Positions 1 through 14,400 of a stretch of 64,000 nt of DNA are shown in pieces. The notes beneath the pieces were generated by a model that was given only the letters and a program-made list of their open reading frames with translations, ran no database searches and was not told where the DNA came from. The stretch comes from Taeniopygia guttata (lineage: Eukaryota; Chordata; Aves; Passeriformes; Estrildidae). The first letter of the stretch is position 1, and each line of letters starts with the position of its first letter. The position numbers were made by a program, and so were the translations under genes. Location: NCBI RefSeq assembly GCF_048771995.1, contig NC_133063.1, positions 16,616,063 through 16,680,062 of the forward strand. The letters are read 5' to 3'.

Positions 1-2350
1 CAGTAAGATACACAAAATCATTCCTCCTATCCTTACTCTTCCAGTCTGTTAAGGTTGGTTCATCTCTGCTTCCATCAAAATTTAAAAGGCACAGCCAAAA
101 AAGCCCTCAAGAGCTTTCAGCAGACAAAAAAAAAAAAAAAAAGCACATCAAGAAGTCTGGCCAGTTCGGGGCACTGTGCCAATGACATGCAGTAATAATT
201 TTAGTATCTGTTCATTTTCTATACTCTTTAATATATCTGCTCTTAAAGAAGCTGGATTTATCTGCTAAATTAATCCTACAAAATTCCCCTTTCAACTACA
301 TCTGTGTTTGCAAGAGGTGGCATCATGACAACATCTGCACTGGAGACACCTACAGAGTTCAAAACTTTTTCGTGACCATAGGCTGTGTGCCCTTAAAAAA
401 AAAATCACCCCACACATTAAAGGCACATTAAAGAATTAAATGGTAGCTAAAAAATATTGGGTGCCCCATCTCAGGAAAAACAGTGATCAACCTTTTCAAG
501 AATCATGGATAAAGCCAGCTCACCCTGGCTTAAAAGATTTTATGTGTTTCACTCCAAGAATATACTAATTTTCCAATGAGTGCTGGAAATTCTACTTTAC
601 AGTAATGGTCCCATCCCAGAGTGTAATGATGATGCACTGACATTTCTGGTGATTAACCATTACAAAGCAAATATGGAAGTTCCATTAATAAACATACCAA
701 AATCTTACCTCACATATAATTAAGTACAGCTCTGTGCTTGGCAGACTCAAATTTTACCCAAAACACCCCCTGATGCTTGGAAAATAGACTCAGATAAACT
801 TAAAAGCTTGTTAAGCATCTGCAAACATTCAGAAATATGAAAAATGTTGGGGTTTTTCCCTTCTCTCATCTCTCATACACACCAGAACAAAAGCAACATC
901 TACAGCCTATAGAGCCTTACAATACGCTTCGCTGCATAACTAAAGACCTTGGGGAGGAATGAAATTATTTGGCTGTGAATTGCTCTAGTTTATACCAGCA
1001 AAAGCTCCATAGTGCAGCCTGTGTGAACACATTTGAATTGTTCTATTTCCGAAACAATAAGCTGTGGTCCCTTTATACTAATGTGTTTACATCCATGCAA
1101 GGGATGTATATCAGAGTGGCTAAACTTTGTAAGACAAAAATGCTTGCTCCAGTCAGGCACATCCTGCTAACAAAAGCAAGTAACACCTACTGGGATAAGC
1201 TACACAGGCATAAAAAGACCTTGCAGGACTTAAGCACCAGATAAAGCAGCAAAAAAAGCTGTTTAACTTAGCCTGCAAAGCCTAAACTAGGTATATTACA
1301 TAAAGTAGGCAAAATTGAAAGACCTGTCTTGGACAAAAAATAACTGGTTTAATTTTGGAAGTGAATCCAGATCCCACAGTCAAAAACCAAACAGAAACAA
1401 ATGCACTACAATAAAAGCAACAAGAATTAGACAAAAACAGAATTAATTTTTCTGATTTTTTTTAATATTCCAAATATTTTAATTCAGCTAAGTTTTGTGA
1501 ATCCTATTCTGTTTGTTAATAACAGTCACCTGTTAATAAATAAATTATTTACCTATAAATGTTATTGTTTATGGATAAATGTTATCCATAATAAATATAC
1601 AGGCTCATATTCTTCCAACACCAGAGTCTTTGCAACAACAGTCAATAACCTTTCCTATTTTACATTCCCATTGATCTCTTCAGAAAAATCCACTTAAAAA
1701 CCTTACATGTCTCAGCCTCTCATCCAATATAGAACAAACTCCAATCCCCTCCTGCACAGTATATACAGACCTCTTTATCATAGGCAGCTATGACAAGATA
1801 TTTGCACTAATACAAGGTTCAGAACAAGCAATGCCGTATCAGCAGTCACTAGGTGGAATCAATTGACTAACCACTGACAGAAAAGAAGCATTTTAGCTGT
1901 TTCTTACACAGTGAACACCTTTTTGTAGTAATTCTTCATTCCAATGACTACAGCTCTTGCAGAGCTGTCACTAAACTCATGACAAGCTACAGAAAATACA
2001 GAAGACTTAATATGAAATGCATCAGTTCTGTGAAAATAAAAGGATTTCTAAACAGACAACTACATTTCTACATGATTTCTACATTTTTACATGATTGACA
2101 CTACTGCCAGGTCTATTAAAGACAAAGAAGAGGAGATCTCCTCTGGTGCAGCCACAACAGAGATTTTAGGTGTCACTTAAATGCAGACCAAGACATACCC
2201 TGCACTTTCAATGTCAATATGCAGCCAAACATAAAAAGATGCATATACAAAACAAGAAAATATATGTATATCTGGCAGTGTAAATGTTGCAGATTTTGCA
2301 GATGCCAGTGTCGTAAGTAGTTTGTCATTAATTACACCCATATGCCTTAC
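1..2350. other. CEMIP2 intron 10 (partial)
   Basis: This is AT-rich intron. The next expected exon (starting DAGIWYLFHKE in the human protein) is not present on the minus strand, so the intron continues past base 1. It holds an A-tract at 126-142; I see no recognisable repeat family or RNA gene. Confidence 0.8.
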
Positions 2351-2420
2351 CTGTGAGCCTGCTGCTGCATTATTTATAAGATGATTGTTGGGATGAGAAA
2401 TCCAGAATGTTGAAACAGCC
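2351..2420 (-). CDS. CEMIP2: CEMIP2 exon 10: short beta-helix exon, last one in window
   Basis: This 70-nt exon completes Met658 and encodes residues 659-681 (AVSTFWISHPNNHLINNAAA, then GSQ), differing from human at two positions. The acceptor is ATATTTCAG and the donor GTAAGG. It is missed by any ORF-length filter but is certain from phase and identity. Confidence 0.95.
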
Positions 2421-5400
2421 CTGAAATATTCAGAAACTAGTTACTAAAGAAAACCTCTATCTCCAACAGAAATATCTTCCCTTTTTAACATGCACATCAG
2501 AAAAAGGTAAACTGATGAAGTAGCTACTTCACATTCAAAATACAAATCACAAAACCTTCCACATCTAGAAGTCAAAAATGCCTTTTATTTAATTTGGTGC
2601 ATAGTATTGTATTTAATGCTATGCAGTTATCCTATGCAATGATAAACTGATTTAAGAAGCTTTCACAAGAAACAAGTAGTATTCAGAAAATATAGTGGTG
2701 ACAACTTCAGAATATGGATAAATTTACACAGCAGTGATGTTCAACAGACTTTTAAGATCCCAAGTATCCCAAGAAACAACAATAATCCTAGAAAACATTT
2801 TTTTTTATTTAATAGAAGACTAAATGTTATTTTTATTGCTATTTTTAAACACCAGTACTATATGAACTACATTAATTAAATTATAGATAAAAATGTTTCC
2901 ATCTGCATTTTGTCAAAAGATCATCAGCAGTTTAACTGCTGCAGCCAGCTGGGTTTTACTTTTTCATCATGACATACTCACATGCAATCTGTGGCTGGCA
3001 CTGGGACATAACTTCCATATACCTTATCCCTAATCCCAATACACATGCTACTGTTTCTGTCTGTTGGTAGCAGAGTGCCTGGTTTTGTGACTAGCCCAAG
3101 GTTGTGGAACAAAGTATTCCTCTGCTCAATGCCATCTTCTATGAAGAAACAGTGACCTAGGGTATCATAGCCAATGGTGTCCTTTATCTGTAGAAATACA
3201 AGTTCATTATGCATTTTCTCATGCATTTATTCATAACAGCATTTACTGAGATTTATTTGACAAATACCATCTAGTTTTACTATCTTGGCACAGCTACAAA
3301 TAAAGTGTCAGTATCAGCAGCTCAGATGATTCAAGCACATAGTTTTATTCATCCCTTACAAACACACTGCTATGTCTTGAGAGCTTAGCTGTCTCACAGC
3401 TGTCTCACTGCTAGCTGCTGTATGAATCTGAAAAAACAGAATGGTTTAACTGTTAAATTACTGTTTCCAGTAATTTATTTATCCACTGAAATAAGAAAAC
3501 CATTGCTGAGCATTGGATTTGCAGAAGGGATGAGATTATTTTGGTGTCTACATGCTCTTTATAATATTTATCCCAAGACAATATGTTTTATTCCCCATAC
3601 ACCTACCAGCAAACCATTAGTTGCATGAACAGTCACACATCTGGAAAAACAGTGATGAATAGCAAGACCTTCCAGATAAGTTTTAAAAGTATATCCTCCT
3701 TTTTCATCCACATCCCCACAAAGGTGAAAGTGAACAGGGTAACTTCCAATCTGCTGCTGGCCCATTTGCTTCAATTCCACATAGGAAAGGTGAACAGATG
3801 TAAAATTCTTCAGAATCTAAAAAAAATGAAGTTCAGAGGGAAAAACCAATTATTTGCTTTTTAACCAATGGAAATTCAAGTTAATACATCATCTATCTCA
3901 AATGTACAGAAGCTAGATGTACACAGTTGCCACAGACCAACACAATAAAAGTTAGAACTAAGGTTACTGTCTTGTAGAAGCCCTACAAAACCGTATCCTT
4001 AATATATGACTTCAAAATTTAAATTTCCATGCGGCTACAACAGAGGAATTTTCACCAGACATATTGCCACACTTTACTGTTTGGTCTTTACCAGGTTGCA
4101 CATTAAATATTCTTACAAGTACTGTCCAATCAAACAGAAGTCACCCATATCTGGTTGTGTCTGTAAAGAAGCTGCACCAGCACAGTCCATCTGGGACAAG
4201 CTTAGCTGAATAAAAACTACAGAATAATGGAGATTCAATGGAACCTGTTGAGATACCTAGCCCAGTTGAGAGCACAGTGCTGGGTCAGCTCCATAAGACA
4301 TCTGCTCAGAGAATACCTCCAGTCACAAAGATGCTTATGACATCAATTTGTTCTTTCCCAGTATGTGAGCTTTATTTGCCTTCTTTAAGCCTGGTCCCAC
4401 ATTGCCTCTTTTCCTCTTGCTGTGCACCTCCAAGAACTGCTGTAGCCACTCTGAACCCTCACCAGTACCTGAAGACAGCAATAATATCTCTCCTCTCAGC
4501 TCCCCATCGCTCATCATCACACACTGCCACCCACCTTTCCAGGACACAGACCAGTGCATCTACATTTTCATTGCAATGAGAACCCAAAACTGGACACTGC
4601 ACTCCAAAGAAATGTCTTTACTGAGGAATATATGAAATAACCCTCACAATCATACAACTTCCCAGAAACATTACTGTGTATGAAGTAAAGTCATAATGGG
4701 GTGGTACCAGTTATGCAGGAAAGTATTTTCTTCCACCTCACCTGCTAGAAAAGCATAATTCAAATGCAACAGCTAAACTGCAAGGAACTAACCTGAGTTA
4801 AAAACCAAAATTAAAAAAAAAAAAACAGAAACCAAAACAAACACTACTTTTTTTTTGTAACTTCATTTTATTAACTTATACTGAGTATTTATCAAAAATA
4901 TAAATTTTTGTACGGCAATCAGTAAATTTTTTTTCTTCTTCTCTAACTGAACTCTTAGGGTTTCCATACCTAACATACAGAGGGATAGTCAAAACCTGAC
5001 CTTTTGGGCTCCTCTAATCTCTAGCTCTTACTACTGAAAAGCACCAAAACTGCAAAAAAACCTCTCCTCACTGTTACTAAGCCCCGTTTAGGCTACTGAA
5101 CTAGTGACCAGTACAAAATTCAGGATGTTCAAAAGCTATTACATTTCTTAACATCTAGGATCCCTCTGCTTGAGCATGTAAGATTAGCATAAGCCAAAAA
5201 TACTTTCAGTGCTGAAGTCTAGGTTTGGCAGCAGACACTCACTACTCATTCTCCTGGGAACAATTTAACTTTAATGAGTCAAAATGTTTGTTTTCTTTTC
5301 TACCTTCCAGAAAACTGAAGGTCTGCTTACTTACACTTCTGTGGCAATCAAGGTCACTCTTAGCAAGATTCACAACTTGTCATTATCTTCTTTCATTACA

Positions 5401-8400
5401 TTATCTAGAACCCTTAACGTCTTTAGTCTACCTACCTTCTTCCACAAAACAAAAGCTGCCACATAGTAGAAAAGGGCTTATTTTCTTTCCCACTATTATG
5501 GCCACCACTAGGAAAGTAAAATTTGTATCCAAATACATTAGAAAGAGATTTGAAATGTGATGACCACATAATGAGCACAAATATATTTGCAATTAAAATT
5601 TGAGGCCTCAAACTTCTCTTGCATCACTGAAGCACTACTCCTCAAATCTTTCATCTAAAAATGTAAGTGAACACAAGTTTAAATACTAGTTTCTAGAACA
5701 TTCTCTCAGCTTTGTTTATGTTTATAATACAAGAAATTTGAAACAGTTTTTTTTATAGAACCGTAGTACTTTCAGAATTTTAAGAAACTAAATATAAAAC
5801 CCCATAGTACAAGTAGGTTTCTTCCCCCTCCATGCCTCTCTCGTGCTCAGGTTCAGATGGCAAATCTGAATTAGGATTCAATGCTCACCACCTGGGAAGG
5901 TACAAAGGCAGTCAGAGGAAGGAAGAGAAATACTTGGGAAATCAAGTTTCATTCTGCAATGTTATAGGATGCACATCCATGGATGCCACTTGTTCCATTC
6001 CTGCTATACAATGTTACAGTACCTGCTGGACATTTCTAGAACGGTTTGAACATTATATCCCTTCCTTCAATACTGCAGACTAAATCTTGAGGAATTAGGT
6101 CTAATCTGGATTAAATCTAATCAAGAACAAAGTAATTTTCACACAAAGCAACTGAATGAACTGATGTTCTTTAAGTTTTCAAATCCCTTGAAGTTAAACA
6201 TTAATATTTTTGTCCTTAATATGCTTTTATATGACATAAAGTTAATTTAAAATGTTTTTCAAACCTTGATATGTCCACCAAATGTATCGTAACTGAAGAA
6301 CTGACACTCCTTTTCAAGATAGCAGGTATTTTCTGTCTCCCCCTTTATTAGGATGTTTCTTGTAAGAACTCCAACTTCTGCTCTCATGTCTACTCCATCA
6401 ATTACTTCTCCTACATGAGGAAACTGAGGGTTTTCTGTCCAACAAGTTTTGAAATAGGAGAAAAAAAAAAAAAAAAAGGAAAAAGGCACCATGGATTAAA
6501 ACCAGAATCAACTTACATAAATAAGAAATATAACCACAGCAACAAAACCCATGCATTCCTCTTCCTTAACATTCTGCTTTCTCTTAGCTTTTCTTATGGT
6601 AGATGTCTTTTTCATTTTAATAAGAAAGCAATCCTCACAAAATATCATCATTTTGTTTGCAAGTGCATCTTATAGTTTCAATCCAATAGTTTGTGAACAG
6701 AATGGGAAAAAAATAAAGAAGAGCTTATTAATCCAATTATCAAACTTTTAGTGAAACACAGATGTAGACTTGCTTTAAAAGAAAAAAATATGCTGGCTGC
6801 TTAATCTGTTTCAAAGGTAAATTAAGAACTGAAAGTGAAGCCAAAACACTGTTTGAAAATGCTGCATTGATCTCCTCCTAAAAGTAAAAAGGACTTGCTT
6901 TCCTTAATAAATTTCCTGTTTATGCATCTTCAGAATAGCCACTTAAGAAAGAGGAAATTAGGGAAAAGGAGATAGTCTGGTTTCACACCCTTCTACAAAA
7001 AACTAATCAAATTCTCATTGGAAGTAAGAAAATTATCTGGTTTTGTAAACCTTAAAAAATGCATTTATTGAAATCTTGAATACAGATTATCACTATCCTT
7101 CCAAGCCTGAAAAAAGGATATAAGCAAAAACTACCACAACGTGAAGCAGAACTAAGAGTGACACTAACATTGTATCTACTCCTGAAGATTTAAAAAGACA
7201 AGCAACATCTCTAAATGGGACTGCACTCCTCCCCCTAAAGGCTTGCCTACTGTTTTTCCCTATATTTGACTAGAAACCCAAGAAATCAAGTGTGGAAAGA
7301 GCAACCATGGCTACTACAACACAATACTTTTTAGTTTTCCTACTACAAACAGGTGAACCAGCAAAAAACCTAGTAAAACAATGCAAGAAATAATTTCAAA
7401 AGATTATACGTTCATCACTATGTCAAGTTTACCACTAAAGAGAAAATTCATTCATTGCGGAACAAATATGTAGGGTAGCATGGGGATTTTTTAAAACTGT
7501 ATCTATTACTGTGACAAAGAAAACTACATTGAGGGTGGCCAAGAGCCCCAGCTGGGAAAGTTGACTGTAAATTCACCTCCTTTAAAATCTTTTTAGTTAG
7601 CATTAACTTGGGGAAAAACAAAAAAAAAAGGCCATGATTTTGTGTTTTACACCATATCATATATCTTGTAAAATGGGATTTTTTTAATCTTTAAAAGCAG
7701 TTGCTTTTTCACAGCACACAATTTCTAAGATGAAATACAGTCAATACACACACTACTCAGTGGTCACAAGAAACTTCTTAAACTTCATACTGCAACCTTT
7801 CAGTTAAGTTTGCTCTTTAAAACACTGTGCCAAATAAAACACATCACATGACACATAAAGCTCAGGAAATATCATGTTCGGTAGCACTAAGTTAGCTCTG
7901 CAGCTTTACTCAAACTGGTATTCTCTGATGGTGTAATAATATAAATGTGGATATGTTTTCTTCATACTTGAGATTTCTCAATGCAGTAAAACATACTAAC
8001 CCATGCTAACAAATGTGTGAGAAGCAAATTTCAACACCAGAGGAACAGACAGACTGGCAGTCCCTTGAGGCAGAGGTGGACAGGGAAATCTGAGGGTGTT
8101 GACAGAGAACTTCCGAGAATGAAGAGCACTTTGAAGAAGAGGAAGTGGCACTGTGCAGAAATTAAGAGGACAAAACCAGACTGAGAAGGGCACCCGTGAG
8201 CAGCTGCAAACCAACACTGCAGAACAACACTTGTTAGTTTGTGCTATGGGCTGATACTGCAGCCCACCAGGAGCGAGAGTTGTAGCTCCAGACCAGAAGC
8301 TGGAGGACACCAAGGGGGAGGGCAGCACCATGGAGCAGGTGTGGAGCAGCAGAAGGAAAACACAGACGCCAGCATAGCTGGCAAGCCAGTCCCATGGGAG

Positions 8401-11400
8401 GCTCTTGTGATGTCAAGCAGAATGACTCAGAAAATAAAAAGGAAATGGTCAACAACATGCATGACCATTTACTTGTGCATCACACCCAAAGGAAAAACAG
8501 ATTGCAACTACTCAGGGATATCCTGTGAGAGCAAAATCTTGGAAGGGCCACTTATTTTATAACCATTTTGTTGGGGAGGTGGTAAAAAGGAGACTGAGCG
8601 AAAGGAGAAAAAAGAAAAAAGGTACAGGTTCAAGTATTGCAATTTTCTTTTTTCCTTCCTGTTTTTATTTCTACTTTTGTAATAAGGAAAGAAACAGAAA
8701 AAAAATTATGATAACAGTTCAAAAGATGAGAAGGACATTTAAGGCAAGAGAAGCAAGAAATGACCACAATAGCTATTCAAGCATATATAAAGAGAGCTTT
8801 ATACATGAAAAGACAGAAAGGAGCCAAGGGAGGAAAACAAGCCTAACCCTACTGGAAAAAAAAATAAGGCATTTAATGAGCCTGGGAAGAAATGAGAAAG
8901 AAAAGTTAGCACAGTGAGCTGCGAGGCAGACCTGACACAGTCATTTTACAGCAAGGAGAATTACATATCTGTTTATGTGGAAACAAACCCATACAGCGAT
9001 TTGAGAAAAGGCTGGTTTTTACTGCTTACACCACAAGGGCACGTCCAGCAGCAAATGCATATTTCACACAGATCTTCAGGTGGTGATCATACCTTTGACT
9101 TTAACCTGATGCTTGGTACACTCTGTGCAGGGAAGGAGGGTGAATTCCTCAGTCTGATACATCGAATAGTCTGTGCTTGCAACCACAATCCTGTCTCCTG
9201 GCTCCCAGCTACTAACATCATCTAGAAGATTCAGTATTACTCCACCCACTGCTTCCACCTGGAAGCCTGATATTGGAACACCTAATTTTAAAAAAAAAGA
9301 AAATAAACAAAGATTACAGTCACCTTTATATGAAACAATTCCCAAGAAGATACTATTAAAATATGTATGAGATTTTGCAGGCCCCAAAGCCCCCTAAAGT
9401 ACAACTCTGACCTCAAACATGCCAGTGTGAGATGCTTTTACAGCTTGTTTACTAACTGGATCTCAAACAAAACAAAGGGAAAACACAGAACTAATGGTGA
9501 CTGGAATAATCTATGATTTTTTTTTTTCCTTCATAAAACCCTGTATCATATGGCAGTAATTTGTAGGTCCAGCTACCTCTGCTTGTTTCAAATGACAAAA
9601 TGACATTTTTTTGCCATTTTAAACTGTATAGATGTAATCACGGACATGGAAAACAAAGTAGAGGACTTCCTTTTTTAAGCAGATCTAATAGAAAAGTTTG
9701 GTAGACTAAATTGTACACACCAGCTTACGATGAATTTGCATAAGTTCAGCTGCTTTTGCTAACTCTTGAACCTAATTCTACAGCGTCAGTAAGTACAAGA
9801 TGTATTCTTTAAATGTAAGTCTTTACATTTTCATGGGGCTATCAAGAACAGTAAAGGGGTAGTAACAAATAGCTCAACTGCCTAACAAATAACTACCATA
9901 AAAAATTTTAACTTTATAAGTACCATAAAATTTTTTGAGGAAAACACAGTAGCATTTAGTAATTCTAAAAAGAGAAAGAAATTATTACCCATAAAAACTC
10001 AAAGATTTCTTAAATTTTAAAAAAATTAATAAAGGATAAAACCAAGCAAGTGGCAGGTTTTCTAGCTTTTTATACCAAAGATTCAACTCTGTATCAGAAT
10101 GGCTGCCTAAATCTCAGCACTCTAAGAGCAACCAAAAATTGTAGCAAGACTAAAACATTTATTTTGGTTTCTGTAGTTTGTTTTGGTTTTTTTTTTTTTC
10201 CTTTGGTTTTTTGTACCATAATCAATATCTCAGAAGCCTGATTTAAATATACATGAACTGCCAAATTATGAAAATAAATTTTAAAAGTGTCAAAACTTAT
10301 ACAATTCCTATCTTCTTTTAAATATACTAGAATTTAAGACTTAATATTATGCTGGTCACATCCTGTATACAGAGTGCGAAAATAGGTAGTACTGAAGAAC
10401 TGTGTCCTCCTATTTCATCCATAGCAAGAAAAAATAACTTATAGCAGCACTCAAAAATTTAAAATGCAACCAGAAGTTTTAGTGAAAAAAAAGCATATGA
10501 ATTTTTGCATATGAATTTTGCATATGTATTTTTTCTTTTTCCCTCAAATGTAGAATTTCACAAAACACTTTCCTACCATCATTCCATTCGCTGTAAGCTC
10601 TCACAACAAACTTCTGACCATCCAGTGTGAAAAACTCTTTTTGAGCAAGAGCTTTCCCACCAGTGCTGTGGTTTTCATAGTTTCTCACTGATTCATTACA
10701 GGAAGAATTTCCACCACCTATGACACCAACTAAAGCCCAGGCTTGCCTGTGAAAATCAAAAGTAAATGTTTAAATATAATGGCCCTTTAAAAATTCTTTA
10801 TAAAACCAGGAAAGGCAAGGAGTATAGAAGTCATAAAAAACCCTTTTGCTCGCTCTTCCAAAAATTAATTTTAAAATGCAACTTCAAAATGTAGAAGGAC
10901 ATGGGCAGACATAACAGCAGAGAAAAAAAAAAAGTATAAAGTAACTAGGTGTCCTATACACAAACTGGCAAATAAGAGCTCTTACTGGGGAGGGCTTTCA
11001 TATACACTTTTAGTTAAACATTGAACAAGACACACATTTTTCCAAAAATTGCTAGAGATGTGTGACAAAAGCCACATAGGATCCTATTCCCAAACAGCTT
11101 TCACAGGGCCCAGGAGGAGCAGGAGTCAGTACCAATGTTCCTGCCATAGCCCCCTACCATTTGCCAGCAACACCCCAAAGGAGCAGTCAGGACTCCAGGG
11201 GACCATGTGTTCCTCAGGCCAGGAGGGATGACACAGCCAGCATCACCACAGACATTGGTGCTCATCCCTGTGCCAGACAGGCAATAGCTTTTGAAAATTT
11301 CAGGATGCTCAGACCCAGAAAAGGAAATGCATGCTGTTACACAACCTTCGTACAATACACCACTCGTGTGTAACTGTTTGGAAATTGAAAGCAAACCATG

Positions 11401-14400
11401 TGCCACAGATAGCTGTCACCAAGTTCAAAAAAACAAGTTTATTTTGCTGTCCTTTACTGCTCTATACAGCCATTACCACATGTGCAAAGGAAGCAGTCAA
11501 GATCATCTATAAGAAAGCCAGACAATTTTGCATCACTAAAGTTGAATCATTCACCCAAGTGAAAACAGTGTCAGCTAGCTGGACTGCGTCTGTTGCTAAT
11601 GATTGATTCAAAGGCAGATATTAAAGCCACCTTCTCCAGTTGCCTTTATTTTAACCCTTCTTGATGTTTTTGTTGATTGGGATCAAAAAGCCAAATAATA
11701 CTTTAGCATTAACATGTTCACAGAAATAGTACATACTGGGTCAGCTTTTTAGTAGCAGCAGCAAACAAGCTGAACATTTCACATACGAACATTTAAAATT
11801 AAGTTATTTTGATGCATGCTTTGCATTCCATGTGTTGCAGGAAGAAGTAGAAGGGGAAAGGGCTGTAGTGGAGTATTCACCTCCACGCTGACATCTTTTT
11901 CACTACCATTATAGGTTTAAGAAAATGATGTTGCTTTTCCTGAGCAAGCCATCAGGGACAGCTTCCTGCCTATCTTCCACCACAGAAGAAAACAATTTTA
12001 CGTGCTTACAGAGCCTTAACTAACTATGGAAAGCAGACAAGGACCAGGTCAACAGAGAGGGGAAAAAAAAGCTGCTTCTTCCCAGTTACAAGCTGAAGTT
12101 CCTAATTTCAGACAAACTGATGTGGAGGTCATAGGCAGAGACAAACCCCAGAAACATACATCTCTCAGGCCATGCTGGGCTGGCTGCACCACAGACTGAG
12201 CAACGTGAAGCCACACAGGCTTTACAGCTTTCAGTAAGTGGTATTCTACTACAGGACATCCAGGTCTTGGCACTCTTGACCAAACTGCTTCAGAGGCAAG
12301 AGCATTCCATTCCACACCCCTGTGCTTACATAGCCAGTGACACAAATGTAATCCTGACAGGAACTGAGGTCAGAACATGCCATCCTGACTGACACGCCAG
12401 CCTGCCTCTGCCAAAGCACAGGGAGGAAACTAACTGGAATCCAGATGTCAGGGGATAGCAAGGGATAAGAATAGAATGGAAAAACCAAATGACCAATTTC
12501 CTGGAAAACACTGGACAACATGAAGAGGTTATACAACACCATCCCAATAGAAGAACAACAGACTGGGTATACTTTTTACTTGTACTGCCAGCACACAATC
12601 ACAGAATCATTTAGGCTGGAAAATACCTCTAAGATCATCAAGTCTAGCCTTCGACCAATGGCCACCTTGTCAACTAGACTACGGTACCAAGTACCACATC
12701 CAGTCATTTCTTGGAACATCTCCAGAGATGATGACTCCACCATCTCCCTGGACAGTCTGTTCCCATGCTTAATATACCTTTCCCTTACAAAATTCCTCCT
12801 GTATTCAACTGTAAACCTCCCCTGATGTAGCTTGAGGTTACATCCTCTTGTTCTGTCACTGGTTGCCGAGGAGAAGACACTGCCCACCCCCCCACCTCCA
12901 CCCCCAACAAGTAGAGAGCAATAATGTCCCCCTAAACCTCCCTTAGTTCAGGCTAAACATTCTCAGCTTCCTCAGCATCTCCTCATATGACTTACTACAC
13001 TCTAGACCCTTCCTCAACTCCATTGTCCTTCTCTGGACACATTTCAGACATTGGTCTTTCTTGTAGTAAGGGACTCAAGGTGTGGCTTCACCAGTGCCCA
13101 GTTCAGCACTGCCATGCGAACCACATTATTGCTGATACTACCCAGGACCTCCCTAGTCATCTGGGCACGTTGCTTTGTGTTGCCCAGAGCAGTGTGGACA
13201 ACCCTCTTGACACAAAGCCAAATCCAGAACATGCACACCAAAAAGCCATTTGCAACGGCTAAATGAAGAGCAATGAGGAGCAGTGTAAGTTTCCTGCTTT
13301 AATAACTCCTGTTATACCTCTTCTACTGTCGCACCATCCAAATCCTGACCAACCGAAAAGAATGGTCAAAAGATAAAGAAACATCTTGTAACTGCATGTC
13401 AATCATAAAAGAAGTTGACAGGTCAGTTCCTTCGAGAACTCAGAGAGGTAATGTACTTTTATTTCAACAGTACAGAAGTATGAATAAGATGTTTGATACC
13501 TGGGATTAGTATCCCTTTGGATTGGAATGAACCTTAGAGATCCTTTAGTTGCACTCCTTGCTCTTCCAAAGTCATACAAATTAAAAGCTTCACCTACTGA
13601 CTGTTATCTATGTCTTAGTTTAATTTCTATAAAGAAGAGTGAAAGCAAGCAATTTTGAGTAAGTAAAAAAATCTGTCACACAGACACCAGTCTCTGCACT
13701 GTACTGCTAACTGAATGCTATTACTGCAGCTCTATGTACAACACCAAGAACTCTGAAAACCTTATGAACTGTCAAAGTATAACAAACATCCCACAGCAGA
13801 ACCTGCACATCATCTTTAATCAGCTCAAAAGGGCAAATAAATTACTTACCTGTAACTTAATCCTCTGACAAACCTACTTCCCAGAAGATTTTGAATAGTC
13901 ACTCTGGTTTCCTCCAAAAGATTTTTAGCAGCTGAATCTCCTACAGCAATAGCAATAATGCGACCAGGATGCCCATTTTTCAGTAAGTTCTGGAGCTTTA
14001 AGCTTTCCTCTGCAAATTCATGAGTATCAAACTTCAGCACTTCCAAAACCTCTGCTGTATCCTGATCGATCACTCTAACATTTAGTCCTCGGGAAAAATT
14101 CTTTTTAAATGTATAATGACCATAGGCCAGCCCTGAGAAATATATAGTCTTTGACAGAAGAGTCCATGATACCTTCTGGTGCCCGTGCAACTCCAGCGTT
14201 CCTTCAGGGCCCACGCCAATAAATTTTTTGCCAAATTCTGGCACATCAGCACCTTCATTTGACTTCCCATACAGAATAATAGTTGCTTTGGATTTATAGC
14301 GGCATTTCTCTGCTCCAACATGAAGCATTCCACCATCCTTTATCAGGATAAATCGAGTTCTCAAGGTAATATTTTTAGAACCTTCCTTATCATCACCAAA

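Noticed and set aside
8239..8917. plus-strand ORFs of 107 and 130 codons
   Set aside because: Low-complexity Lys/Arg/Phe content from A- and T-rich intron, no splice context, and no family resemblance.
12049..12887. several minus-strand ORFs of 65 to 103 codons
   Set aside because: The right part is CR1 sequence and the left part has no coding signature; CEMIP2 exons 4 and 5 join without needing sequence from here.
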